From the NCBI GenBank assembly GCA_937995595.1, contig CALKJW010000023.1:1-52908 (forward strand): a stretch of DNA of 52,908 bases. Reading direction: 5' to 3'. Position 1 is the first letter of the stretch, and each line of letters begins with the position of its first letter. The notes below the pieces were generated by a model. It saw only the letters and a program-made list of their open reading frames with translations. It searched no databases and was not told the DNA's origin. Below are positions 17,369 through 26,266 of the stretch, piece by piece. The DNA is from an uncultured Phycisphaerales bacterium. Its GTDB lineage: Bacteria; Planctomycetota; Phycisphaerae; Phycisphaerales; UBA1924. The position numbers were made by a program, and so were the translations under genes.

Positions 17369-18082
17369 ATGCGTTTGTCCCGCGCCCCCGACCGACGGAA
17401 CCCGCCCGCGAGCACCCGGACGCTCCGGCGCCGGCGCGCCCACGGCTTCACGCTCATCGAGACCTCGCTGGCGCTCATCATCATCGCGGTCGGCGTGCTC
17501 GCGCTGGTCGAGGCCCAGCAGGCCTTCATCCGCTCCAACGACTGGTCCAGCCACGCCGCGACCGCCAACTACCTGGCAAACGAGGTCCGCGAACTGATGC
17601 GGCGCCTGCCCAAGCACGACCCGGTGACGGGCCTGTACTTCGAGAACGGCAGCACGCTCCGCGGCTGGGGGCCCGACGGCGGCGAGTTCGGCGTCGAGGA
17701 CTTCGACGACATCGACGACTTCGACGGCGTGCGATTCGCCTTCAACGGCACGGCCGGACTGGCCGACGGCGACCTGCCCGGCCCCATCGACGCCTTCGGC
17801 GCCGTCATCCCGCAGATCAACAACGACGGCGCGGTCGAGGTCGGCGCGGGGGGAACACCCGTCCCGCTCCGCGGCTGGACGCAGCGCGTCACTGTCCGCA
17901 AGGTGGACCCGGACAACCCCGGCGTCGTCCTGCCCAACGACCACGTCGTCGCGCCCGGCGGCGGCAGCGCGGGGATCCCCGTCGACCGCTTCCCGCTGCG
18001 GGTCACGGTGGACGTGTTCTTCCGCGGCGTGTTCGACACCGATGACACGCTGGTGACCAGCGTGACGTGGATCGTGCCGTGA
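17369..18082 (+). CDS. Prepilin-like protein (PilV/GspI type)
   Basis: A 237-residue minor pilin candidate. The class III signal is RRRRAHGFTLIETSLALIIIAVGVLAL: a basic leader, Gly before Phe+1, and Glu at +5, cleaved and methylated by prepilin peptidase. After the hydrophobic N-helix, the domain begins QQAFIRSNDWSSHAATANYLANEVRELMRRL, resembling PilV. The acidic middle (VEDFDDIDDFDG) and a mostly beta C-terminal half follow. The leader is about 30 residues, longer than usual; a later start could shorten it but no better start codon with a ribosome-binding site is visible. It lies between pilC and the large PilX-like gene. Confidence 0.87.
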   Translation: MRLSRAPDRRNPPASTRTLRRRRAHGFTLIETSLALIIIAVGVLALVEAQQAFIRSNDWSSHAATANYLANEVRELMRRLPKHDPVTGLYFENGSTLRGWGPDGGEFGVEDFDDIDDFDGVRFAFNGTAGLADGDLPGPIDAFGAVIPQINNDGAVEVGAGGTPVPLRGWTQRVTVRKVDPDNPGVVLPNDHVVAPGGGSAGIPVDRFPLRVTVDVFFRGVFDTDDTLVTSVTWIVP

Positions 18083-18126
18083 CGCGCCCCGGCGCGACGG
18101 CAGGGGGCAAGGAAGGTTCGCAACGC

Positions 18127-21003
18127 ATGAACGCCCGAACGCTCCGCACCACCGACGCCCGACGCACGCGCCGCGCCCTCCGCGCCGCCGCGCTCTCGCC
18201 GCGCGGCGTGGCCAGCGTGCTGGCCATGATGTTCCTGGTCATGTTCAGTTCGCTCGCCGTCGCCATGGCCGTCGCCAGCCAGGGCAACCTGCGCACCGCC
18301 AACACGCACCTGCACGTCCTGCGCGCCATGGGCGCGGCCGAGACGGGCATGGCCGTCGCCGAGCGGCGGCTCATGGACGCGGTCGCGAGGTTCGTCGTCG
18401 AGCGCGGCGTGGTCGACGAGCAGTTCGGCGCACGCCTCTGGGCCGGCAACTACGGCGCGGGCGACGGCATCGTGAACGTCCGCCCCGCGCTCGACGGCAG
18501 GCCCGACCTGTACCAGCCCGTCGGCATCGCCGACGCGCTCGTCAACGCGCACATGCGCGACGCCAACCTCGTGACCGTCGCCGGCTTCCCCTTCCAGGCC
18601 GACATCTTCACGCCCTCGGGAGGGGTGGACACCACCGTCTTCGCCGCGGACAACTGGGTCCGCACCGGACTGGTCGGCATCGACGCCCTGGCGACCGAAA
18701 CCTCGATGCCCGCGGCGTACCAGATCACCTACGCCCCCCTGGCCAACGGCACCGATGTCCGGATCATCGTGACCGGCTACTCGTCGATCGGCGCGATGGG
18801 TTCGACGTACGCCTACCGCGCCACGGCGGAGGCGGGCCAGAGCCGCCCGGTCACGCGCGTCATCCAGCAGGACTACCGCATCGTCAAGCGCCCCGAGCAG
18901 GCGATGCTCAGCCCCAGCCGCATCATGATCGGCAAGAACGTGATGATCACCGGCGACCTGGGGGCGCGCTACACCGACGTGACGCAGAACAATGGCCACC
19001 CGATCACCATGCGGTCGGACTTCCACGGCCTGAACCCCATCCTCGACCAGCGCCTCGACCAGTTGTTCGAGGCGCTCCGCAACGCCGACGTCGACGGCGA
19101 CAACCGCCTGCGCGTCGGGCACTCGGTCGAGGGCGCGGCGATCCCCGGCGGCATGGAGGACCTCAACGGCGACGGCCTGCCCGACAACGCCTTCGCCGAC
19201 GTGACCGGCGACGGCTACGTCGACGAGTTCGACGTGTTCATCCGCTTCTACGACGCCGACGGCGACGGGCGGGTCACGCTCTCGGCCGCGCTGACTCAGG
19301 GCACGCCCGCGCAGGGCCGCACGCCCGAGTTCACCGCCGACGACGACCTGGCCCTGCTGATCGACTCGGCCTACCCGGACCGCAACCGTAACGGCGTCTG
19401 GGGCTGGGCCGACACCAACAACAACGGCCGCTGGGATCCGGGCGAGGCGCTGCTCGACGTCGACCCGCGCAACGGCAGCGAGGCCGACCGCGTCCTGGGC
19501 TGGCGCGACGGGTTCATCGACCGCAAGGACCAGTACGCTAAACTCCGCGGCCGGATGGTCTTCCGCTCGACCGAGGCGGCCTGGGCCGCGGCCAACGGCG
19601 GCGACTACTCCCAGCACCTGCGCGGGCCGATCCGTCCCGGACGGCCGGGCCAGAGCCCCACGCAGTTCGGCGCCGACGACGACACGCTCCCGCCCATCTC
19701 GGCCGACTCGTTCACCAACTCGGCCAGCCCGCTGCGCGACGCGGCCAACGGCCAGAGTTTCGAGCAGCAGGTCGCGGCGCAACTCGGCATCGGCGTCGCC
19801 GACCTGGCCACGTACACCGAGGCGAGCACGGACACCTCTGCGCCGCGCTACTGGCGGGCCGACCTGGACGACGCCTACGTCTTCGCCCGCACCGGGCGGC
19901 ACCTGTGGGAGAAGATGCCCTTCAACAGCCCGAGTTACGCCGACTACTACTACCGCCCGCGCTACGAGAACATGACCTTCCGCAACGTGCAGATCCCGCA
20001 GGGCAACAACGGCCTGTTCATCAACTGCACGTTCGTCGGCGTCACCTACGCGCGGTCGTACACCGACAACGGCCACACCAACTGGTCCAACTACGGCAAG
20101 ATGGTGTGGAACGCCTCGGCCAACCGGCCCGAGCCCGCGACCGACCCGCTCGACAAGAGCGACTTTGCCCGCTACTTCACGGGCCTCATCACCGACGGCC
20201 CGGCCAACTACGACCAGTTCCCCGACCCGCCGGTGATCAACGGCGCGACCGTGACCGGCGACGCGCGCAACACCAAGCGCTACTCCAACAACATCCGCTT
20301 CCACAACTGCCTGTTCGTCGGTTCGCTCATCAGCGACACGCCGCAGCAGTACACGCACGTGCGGAACAAGTTCCAGTTCACCGGCGGCACGCGCTTCGCG
20401 CAGGAACACCCCGAGCAGCCCAACAACGCCGCGCTCAACCCCGACCCCTCGGCCCTGTCCGAGATCGTCAAGACCTCGCTGATGGTCCCCAACTACTCGG
20501 TGGACATCGGCTCGTTCAACAGCCCGACCGACACCTTCGCCGGCGGCCCGCCCGCCCAGAACGTGCAACTCTCGGGCACCGTGGTGGCGGGCGTGCTCGA
20601 CATCCGCGGGAACACGACCATCGACGGCGCGCTCCTGCTCACCTTCGCCCCCACGCTCGGCGAGGGGCCGCTCCAGCACATGGGCCAGCCCATCGGCAAC
20701 CCCGCCGACTTCAACTCGACCATCGGCTACTTCGGCCCCGAGGACGGCGACCAGGAGTCGCTCGACCCCGAGAGCCTGCCGATCGTCAACGGCGTGCGCA
20801 TCGTCGGCTACGACACCGACGGCGACGGCATCGCCGACGTGCCCTTCGACCAGCCGCGCCCGCCCGGCGCGACCGACGTGCCGTTCTACGGCTACGGCCG
20901 CATCCGCCTGAACTGGAACCCGGACCTGCCCATGCCCGACGGCGTGCTCCTGCCGCTGTCGGCGGTCCCGCTCAACATGACCTACAGGGAGGGCCGTCAA
21001 TGA
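18127..21003 (+). CDS. Large PilX-like pilus-associated protein with Ca-binding-type repeats
   Basis: A 958-residue protein. Its N-terminus (SPRGVASVLAMMFLVMF followed by a helix with MGAAETGMAVAERRL) matches PilX-type minor pilins, which lack the usual Glu+5. The ATG at 18127 has AAGGAAGG upstream. Residues 321-440 contain a cluster of Asp-rich loops: DVDGDNRLRV (321), DLNGDGLPD (345), DVTGDGYVDEFD (358), DADGDGRV (376) and DTNNNGRWDPGE, with another DTDGDGIAD near 896. These are dockerin/EF-hand-like calcium sites. The second half is repetitive Asn/Thr/Tyr-rich beta sequence, typical of exported proteins. At nearly 1000 residues it is far longer than ordinary PilX (about 200). It overlaps the next prepilin gene by 4 bases. 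Confidence 0.8.
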   Translation: MNARTLRTTDARRTRRALRAAALSPRGVASVLAMMFLVMFSSLAVAMAVASQGNLRTANTHLHVLRAMGAAETGMAVAERRLMDAVARFVVERGVVDEQFGARLWAGNYGAGDGIVNVRPALDGRPDLYQPVGIADALVNAHMRDANLVTVAGFPFQADIFTPSGGVDTTVFAADNWVRTGLVGIDALATETSMPAAYQITYAPLANGTDVRIIVTGYSSIGAMGSTYAYRATAEAGQSRPVTRVIQQDYRIVKRPEQAMLSPSRIMIGKNVMITGDLGARYTDVTQNNGHPITMRSDFHGLNPILDQRLDQLFEALRNADVDGDNRLRVGHSVEGAAIPGGMEDLNGDGLPDNAFADVTGDGYVDEFDVFIRFYDADGDGRVTLSAALTQGTPAQGRTPEFTADDDLALLIDSAYPDRNRNGVWGWADTNNNGRWDPGEALLDVDPRNGSEADRVLGWRDGFIDRKDQYAKLRGRMVFRSTEAAWAAANGGDYSQHLRGPIRPGRPGQSPTQFGADDDTLPPISADSFTNSASPLRDAANGQSFEQQVAAQLGIGVADLATYTEASTDTSAPRYWRADLDDAYVFARTGRHLWEKMPFNSPSYADYYYRPRYENMTFRNVQIPQGNNGLFINCTFVGVTYARSYTDNGHTNWSNYGKMVWNASANRPEPATDPLDKSDFARYFTGLITDGPANYDQFPDPPVINGATVTGDARNTKRYSNNIRFHNCLFVGSLISDTPQQYTHVRNKFQFTGGTRFAQEHPEQPNNAALNPDPSALSEIVKTSLMVPNYSVDIGSFNSPTDTFAGGPPAQNVQLSGTVVAGVLDIRGNTTIDGALLLTFAPTLGEGPLQHMGQPIGNPADFNSTIGYFGPEDGDQESLDPESLPIVNGVRIVGYDTDGDGIADVPFDQPRPPGATDVPFYGYGRIRLNWNPDLPMPDGVLLPLSAVPLNMTYREGRQ

Positions 21004-21611
21004 CCCGCGCCGCGCGCGCCGCCCGCGCGTTCACCATCATCGAGATGCTCATCGCGCTGGCAATCAGCGCCACGCTGCTGACGGCGACGCTCGCCGCCTT
21101 CGACGCCTCGTGGCGAGCCTACAAGCACACCACCGAGGCCGCGTCCACCCACGTCGTCTCGCGCATCGTCACCCACCGCGTCCTGTCGCTCATCCGCACC
21201 GGCACCGAGTTCGGCCCGTACCCCGAGGACGTGCTCGACGCCGCGCAGAACCCGCTCACCTCGTCGTTCATGGAGTTCGTCGCCGACGCCGACCGCGCCG
21301 CGGGGCTCGACCGCATCACGCGGATCGAGCGGCGCAACGTGCAGGGCAGCACCAACGAGTTCGAACTCTGGTACGTGCTGCTGGACGCGGCGACCGAGCC
21401 GCCCTCGGTGATCGAGGAGCGTCCGCTCATCGTCGGCGTGCGCGAGGCGATGTTCATCCTCGAATACGACGTCGGCCCGCGCCTCCGTCGCGCCACGCTC
21501 GACCTGACCATCGTCCCCAACGACGTCGAGGACCTCCGCACCGGCGCGGTCGGCGCCGAGACGCCCGCGATCCGCCTGGTCGCCTCCGCCGTGCCGCGCC
21601 AACTCGAGTGA
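21000..21611 (+). CDS. Prepilin-like protein (PilW/GspJ type)
   Basis: A 203-residue minor pilin candidate. The short basic leader MTRAARAARA ends just before FTIIEMLIALAISATLLTA, a class III signal with Phe+1 and Glu+5; the residue before the cut is Ala, where Gly is usual. A domain with DASWRAYKHTTEAASTHVV follows, resembling PilW/GspJ, then beta-rich sequence. The start ATG overlaps the stop of the PilX-like gene (ATGA), indicating translational coupling and probably fixed stoichiometry. It closes the pilus block and converges with nnrD. Confidence 0.85.
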   Translation: MTRAARAARAFTIIEMLIALAISATLLTATLAAFDASWRAYKHTTEAASTHVVSRIVTHRVLSLIRTGTEFGPYPEDVLDAAQNPLTSSFMEFVADADRAAGLDRITRIERRNVQGSTNEFELWYVLLDAATEPPSVIEERPLIVGVREAMFILEYDVGPRLRRATLDLTIVPNDVEDLRTGAVGAETPAIRLVASAVPRQLE

Positions 21612-21644
21612 CCCGGCGGCCCCGCGCTCCGTCCCCGAACCCGG

Positions 21645-22640
21645 CTACGCGCGCAGTTCCTCGATCGCCCGCGGGATCAGCCCCGCAAGGTCCGTCGCCA
21701 GCAGCCCGGCCTGCGCGCCCGACTGCGCCGCCCACATCTCGCCCGCCCGCGCGTGCGCCCACACCGCCACCCGCGCCGCGTCGAACAGGTCGAGCGGGCG
21801 CGCCGGGTCGGCCGGCATCTGCGCGAACCTCGACCGCAGCATCAACCGCTCCAGCGGCGGGACAAACTGCGAGATCACCGCCGCGAGCACGCCCGTCAGC
21901 ACGTCCCCGGTGCCCGCGGTTGCCAGGCAGGGGTGCCCGGCGGGGCAGGTCCAGGTGCGCAGCCCGTCGCTCACGACCGTGCCGCGCCCCTTGAGCACGA
22001 CGATGCGCCCCAGCCGCTGGGCCAACTGCTCGCAGGCGCGATCGCGCGAGCCGTTCAGGCCCAGGTCGCCCTTCATCCCCATCGCCGCGACCAGCGTGCG
22101 GAACTCGCCGGGGTGCGGCGTCAGCACCGCCGCGGCACGCAGGTCGCGTGCAAACTCGGGCACGCTCGCCAGCGCGTTCAGCCCGTCGGCGTCGAGCACC
22201 AGCGGGCGGTCCTCCTGCTGCGCGGCCCGTAACACCGCCGCACGCGAGCCGTCCGTCACGCCCAGACCCGGCCCGACGGCCAAGCACGTGCACGCCGCGA
22301 CGGCGCGGTCGATCACCTCCGCCGCGACGTGCGGCGCGTACTCGCCGTCGTGGCCGCAGGGCAGTTCCAGGCCCGTCGCGCCCGCGCAGAGCGTCAGTCC
22401 CGCGTTCAGGATCGGGGCGGGCATCACGAGCCTGACCAGCCCCGCGCCGGCCCGCAGCGCGCCCAGCGCCGACAGCGCGGGCGCGCCGACCATCCGCACG
22501 CCGCGAGCGCACGACCCGCCCACGACCGCGACCGTTCCCGCCGTGCCCTTGTGCGCATCGGGCGCACGCCGCGGCAGGCGCGGCAGGTCGTTCGGCGGCG
22601 GCGCGCCGGTGGGTGGGTGGGTTGGGTTGCCCGCGCTCAT
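21645..22640 (-). CDS. nnrD: ADP-dependent NAD(P)H-hydrate dehydratase
   Basis: A 331-residue YjeF C-domain (ribokinase-like) enzyme that converts S-NAD(P)H hydrate back to NAD(P)H using ADP. Motifs are HKGTAGTVAVVGGS at the start of the domain, GAGLVRL, GPGLG, LVLDADGLNAL, LTPHPGEF, VVLKGRGTVV and ATAGTGDVLTGVLAA, the last holding the catalytic Asp. A proline-rich N-terminal stretch of about 28 residues precedes it. The partner epimerase nnrE is separate, 14 kb away in this window. Its ATG overlaps the stop of the upstream transglutaminase-like gene by 4 bases. Confidence 0.94.
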   Translation of the reverse strand: MSAGNPTHPPTGAPPPNDLPRLPRRAPDAHKGTAGTVAVVGGSCARGVRMVGAPALSALGALRAGAGLVRLVMPAPILNAGLTLCAGATGLELPCGHDGEYAPHVAAEVIDRAVAACTCLAVGPGLGVTDGSRAAVLRAAQQEDRPLVLDADGLNALASVPEFARDLRAAAVLTPHPGEFRTLVAAMGMKGDLGLNGSRDRACEQLAQRLGRIVVLKGRGTVVSDGLRTWTCPAGHPCLATAGTGDVLTGVLAAVISQFVPPLERLMLRSRFAQMPADPARPLDLFDAARVAVWAHARAGEMWAAQSGAQAGLLATDLAGLIPRAIEELRA

Positions 22641-24136
22641 TCGACGACGATCTCGAGTGCGCCGATCAGCGGCGCGAGCGCGACCAGTTCGTTCACCGTG
22701 TCGCCGTCCTTCAGGCTCGCGGTCGCGAGCACGATGTGCGTGGCGTCGAACCCGTTGCGCCCGTAGCCGCGCCCGCCCGGCAGCGTGGCGTCAAGGTCGA
22801 TCCAGCGCTTCGCGCCGTCGCGCTCCAGCAGCACCTGCGTCCACATGTGGTAGCCGAAGACGCCGGACTTGCCCGCGAACTCCTCGACGAGCACCAGCCC
22901 CGAGGCCGTCCGCGCCGCGTACCCAGCGTTGCGGAGCATCGCGGTCAGCAGCGCGGCGTGCTCCGAGCAGTCGCCCTCGCACGTCCGGGCCACCTCCGCC
23001 GCCGACGCGAACCCGACGCCGAACCCCTTGTTGCGGATGTGCCGGAACACGGCCAGCCGCAGCGCCTCGACCCGCGCCTCGTGGTCGCCCTCCTTCACGC
23101 CCTTGAGCGCGTCGCGCGTCAGCCGCGCGACCACCTCGTCCTCGCTCTCGATCATCTGCGACGGCCGGCGGTACTCGGCCCTGGCGTCGTCGCCCTCGGG
23201 CGCGGGCGCGACATCGTCGGCGTCGATCCGGACGCGCAGCGTGTTCGCGTCCACCCGCTCGACGCGCTGCGCGCCGCCGGAGGGGATGTCGGCAAGGTCC
23301 TTGTCCCTGAGCCGCAGAAGATACGTCGCCTTGCGCACCGTCCGCGGCGAGTCGATCCGTCCCCTGGGCACAACCAGCGTCGACTCCATCAACTCCGGCG
23401 CGTCGACCTCGGCCTGCGCCAGATCGCGGTCGGCAAGGATCATCTCCATCACGATCCCGCCGAGGTTGGTTTCCGAGCGCACCATCGCCCCGCGCTCGTC
23501 GGCGAAGGTCACGGTGTCGATACCCGGCGCCGCGTCGCTGGTGCTGAGCAGTTTCACCCCCGGCACCTTCCTGCCCAGCCCTTCGACGTTCAGGCGTTCG
23601 ACAACCCTGGTCGTGGTTGTCACGACGCGCAGCCCCTGGCTCACGTCGAGCGCTCGCACCGTGAACTCCGGCGCGCCCGCCTCCAGCCGCTTGCGGCCGA
23701 ACGTCTCCGCCGCGGCGGGCGTCAGCCACGGGCCCTCCGGGAGGTCCTCCTCGGTGACCACGGGCTCGGCGCGGCCCGCGGCGCTGCGGCTCACCCTGGC
23801 GCGGCCGTTCTCGAACGTGTACCGCGCCACCGTCGGCTGCGATGCCATGGTCATCTCGGTCAGCGCCGACACCGGCCGGCCGTCGGCCGTCTCGACAAAC
23901 TCGCTGGTCATGCGGATCTCGATGGCCGCGGCCCCTCGCTTGATCTTCAGCCGCGTTTCCGCGGCGGTGGTGACACGCCCGTCGGCGGTTGCGCGCGACG
24001 TGTGCATCCATCCCGCGCGCTGGCCCTGCATCTTCACGACGTACCAGCGGTCGTGGTCGTCACCCAGCGCGGCGTGGGGCGCGAGCAGCAGCACCAGCGC
24101 GCCCAGCAGCGCGAACGTCAGTCGTTGCGTGTTCAT
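22637..24136 (-). CDS. Secreted transglutaminase-like protein
   Basis: A 499-residue exported protein. A signal peptide (LTFALLGALVLLLAPHAALG, residues 6-25) is followed by a long beta-rich region and a transglutaminase-like (cysteine-protease fold) domain in the last 160 residues. The catalytic triad is visible: C390 in GDCSEHAALL, H430 in YHMWTQVLL and D447 in WIDLDATLPGG. The N-terminal region (YVVKMQGQRAGWMH) resembles the domain that precedes such modules in bacterial proteins of unknown role. It may be a protease or amidase acting in the periplasm; the substrate cannot be inferred. Its stop overlaps the nnrD start. Confidence 0.87.
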   Translation of the reverse strand: MNTQRLTFALLGALVLLLAPHAALGDDHDRWYVVKMQGQRAGWMHTSRATADGRVTTAAETRLKIKRGAAAIEIRMTSEFVETADGRPVSALTEMTMASQPTVARYTFENGRARVSRSAAGRAEPVVTEEDLPEGPWLTPAAAETFGRKRLEAGAPEFTVRALDVSQGLRVVTTTTRVVERLNVEGLGRKVPGVKLLSTSDAAPGIDTVTFADERGAMVRSETNLGGIVMEMILADRDLAQAEVDAPELMESTLVVPRGRIDSPRTVRKATYLLRLRDKDLADIPSGGAQRVERVDANTLRVRIDADDVAPAPEGDDARAEYRRPSQMIESEDEVVARLTRDALKGVKEGDHEARVEALRLAVFRHIRNKGFGVGFASAAEVARTCEGDCSEHAALLTAMLRNAGYAARTASGLVLVEEFAGKSGVFGYHMWTQVLLERDGAKRWIDLDATLPGGRGYGRNGFDATHIVLATASLKDGDTVNELVALAPLIGALEIVVE

Positions 24137-24171
24137 GGGCCAATGCTACGGGCCGCGCAGGCCGGCCAACC

Positions 24172-24396
24172 TCAGGCCGCCTTCGCGCCCGGCTTGGAGG
24201 ACGGGGCGGACGGTGCGGCGCCGGGCGCGGCCTGCGCCGGCGCAGCGGCCGCCGCCGCGGGCGGCTTCTCCGGAACGCGGATCGTCGCCCCGCACCCCTT
24301 GCAACGGACGTTCTTGCCGCGCGAACTGGCCGGCACCGCGAGCACGCGGCGGCAGGTCAGGCTGGGGCACATGATGCGGATGTGGTCTCCGGGCAT
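24172..24396 (-). CDS. Small zinc-ribbon protein
   Basis: A 74-residue protein with a zinc-ribbon-like core: CPSLTC (cysteines 10 and 15) and CKGCG (cysteines 32 and 35), followed by ATIRVPEK. The second half is Ala/Pro-rich and probably disordered. The pattern C-x4-C...C-x2-C-G with RVP resembles the short MJ0042/zinc-ribbon heads found on planctomycete proteins, here as a stand-alone protein. Function is unknown. Start taken at ATG 24396; a longer upstream frame has no support. Confidence 0.7.
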   Translation of the reverse strand: MPGDHIRIMCPSLTCRRVLAVPASSRGKNVRCKGCGATIRVPEKPPAAAAAAPAQAAPGAAPSAPSSKPGAKAA

Positions 24397-24603
24397 GGAT
24401 CGACTCTCCGGGATGCTCGGCTTATCGACACGCCGGGCGCGCGACTTCAGAGGCTCCGGACGCGCGGGGGCGGCCATTCCCGGACGGATCGCCGACAATC
24501 GGCCCAGCGTCCGGAAACAACTCCGGCCGCGCCTGTGGAAAGCCGCCGGGGGCGGTCGGTCCGGGGTACACTCTCTGCCCATCGAGAGAGTGAAACGCCG
24601 CCC

Positions 24604-25059
24604 ATGAAACTGCTCGACATCATCTCGCCGGAGTGCATCAAGTCCCCGCTGTCCGCGGGCGACAAGCAGGGCGTCATCGGCGAGTTGGTGGACCTGCTGG
24701 CGCAGGCCGGGCGCGTGCGCGACCCCAAGAGCCTGAAGGAAGCGGTGTGGACGCGCGAGCAGACGCGGACCACCGGCATCGGCAACGGGCTGGCCATCCC
24801 GCACGGCAAGTGCGCGGGAGTCGAGCAGATCGCCGTGGCCATCGGCAGGCCCGCCGCGCCCATGGACTTCCAGGCCATCGACAGCAAGCCCGTCCGGCTG
24901 ATCGTCCTATTGGCCAGCCCGCCCGACAAGACCAGCGACCACATCCAGGCGCTGGCCCACATCGCGCGACTGATGACGATGGACCAGTTCCGCGAGCAGG
25001 TGTACGCGGCCAAGAGCGCACAGCAGATCTTCGACCTGCTGCGTTCGCAGGATTCCTGA
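24604..25059 (+). CDS. PTS EIIA (fructose/nitrogen type) protein
   Basis: A 151-residue EIIA domain of the fructose/mannitol (PtsN) family. The phospho-accepting histidine lies in GNGLAIPHGK (H68), and WTREQTRTTGIG upstream and LIVLLASPPDKTSDHIQALAHIARL downstream are the family blocks. With no membrane EIIB/EIIC genes nearby, a regulatory role of the PtsN kind is more likely than sugar uptake. It precedes ispA by 25 bases and may share its transcript. Confidence 0.92.
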   Translation: MKLLDIISPECIKSPLSAGDKQGVIGELVDLLAQAGRVRDPKSLKEAVWTREQTRTTGIGNGLAIPHGKCAGVEQIAVAIGRPAAPMDFQAIDSKPVRLIVLLASPPDKTSDHIQALAHIARLMTMDQFREQVYAAKSAQQIFDLLRSQDS

Positions 25060-25084
25060 GCCCGCGCCCGGCATCCCACACCGC

Positions 25085-26089
25085 ATGACCTCGCACCCCA
25101 CAGCACCGCCCCCGGCTCACCGGCCCGTGGTCGTGAGCGTGCCCGAACGGCAGGACGATCCCTCGACGACGCCCATGCACGCCGACTCGCTGCCAGTTTC
25201 CGTCACCAGTCCCGTCGGCGCGATCGACGAGTACCTCCGGCGCGTGGTCGAGGAGGCCGGCCTCGCGCCCTCGCTGACAGCGGCCATCCTGTACTCCCTG
25301 CTCGGACCGGGCAAGCGCGCCCGGCCGTTGCTGGCCTGGCACAGTTTCGCCGCCGTCGCCGGTCAAAGCGCGGACTCCGCGTCCTGCCTGCCCGCCGCCG
25401 CGGCCGTCGAACTGGTGCACGCCTTCAGCCTCGTGCACGACGACCTGCCGGGGCTTGACAACGACGACCTTCGCCGCGGCCGGGCCACGCTGCACAGGCA
25501 CACGAGCGTCGCGATGGCGGTGCTCGCGGGCGACTCGATGCTGACGCTCGCGTTCCAGGCCATCGCCCAGCGCACGCCCGCCGCGCTGGCCGGGCCGTTG
25601 TGCGCCGAACTGGCCGTCGCGACCAACGCGATGATCACCGGCCAGGTGTACGACACGCTGGGCGGGCTCGACCCCGCGCTCTCGCCGCGCCAGCGTCTGG
25701 AGGTCATCCACCGCCACAAGACCGGCGCGCTGATCCGCGTCTCGTGCCGCGTCGGCGCGATGTGCGCGCTGCACCGGATCGGCGCGCGGGCCGACGACGC
25801 CGACCCCCGGCTCGCGGCGATCACGCGCTACGCCGAGGCCGCGGGCCTGATGTTCCAGATCGTCGACGACCTGCTCGACGTCACGCAGACGACCGAGCAC
25901 CTCGGCAAGCGCACCGGCAAGGACCAGGACGCGGGCAAACTGACGTACCCCGGCGTCATGGGCGTCGAGGACTCGCGAGCCGAGGTGGCGCGACTGCACG
26001 AGGCGTCGATCGCCGCGCTCGCGCCGCTCGGGCCCGCCGCGGAGCCGCTCCGCCAACTCGCATCGTTCATGGCCGTCCGAACGAAATAG
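25085..26089 (+). CDS. ispA: Short-chain polyprenyl diphosphate synthase (farnesyl/geranylgeranyl type)
   Basis: A 334-residue head-to-tail prenyltransferase that condenses isopentenyl diphosphate with allylic diphosphates. Visible motifs: GPGKRARPLL, the first Asp-rich motif DDLPGLDNDDLRRGRATLH, KTGALI, and the second Asp-rich motif FQIVDDLLDVT followed by GKRTGKDQDAGKLTYPGVMG. The insertion of two residues in the first motif (DDxxxxD) is typical of bacterial IspA. The first ATG gives about 30 extra residues; the ATG at 25175 (MHADSLP) is an equally possible start, and neither has a strong ribosome-binding site. It sits directly before dxs, as in many isoprenoid operons. Confidence 0.93.
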   Translation: MTSHPTAPPPAHRPVVVSVPERQDDPSTTPMHADSLPVSVTSPVGAIDEYLRRVVEEAGLAPSLTAAILYSLLGPGKRARPLLAWHSFAAVAGQSADSASCLPAAAAVELVHAFSLVHDDLPGLDNDDLRRGRATLHRHTSVAMAVLAGDSMLTLAFQAIAQRTPAALAGPLCAELAVATNAMITGQVYDTLGGLDPALSPRQRLEVIHRHKTGALIRVSCRVGAMCALHRIGARADDADPRLAAITRYAEAAGLMFQIVDDLLDVTQTTEHLGKRTGKDQDAGKLTYPGVMGVEDSRAEVARLHEASIAALAPLGPAAEPLRQLASFMAVRTK

Positions 26090-26266
26090 CAACAGGGCAC
26101 GGCGACCCGCCCTCGGAGAACATCCCGCGCGGGGACGGTGTACCATTCGCGGCGCGGCGGGCCGGAGCGGGGGGCGGAAGCGGGGCCGCGTGCGCTGCCC
26201 GCCCACGGATCGGGCCGGTCTTTCTCCCGAGTCTTCGTTTCCCACTACTTGTTACAGGACCTGTGC

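Noticed and set aside
17569-21000. A 1143-residue minus-strand frame opposite the pilus genes
   Set aside because: Antisense shadow without motifs; the plus-strand genes have signals, start sites and family blocks.
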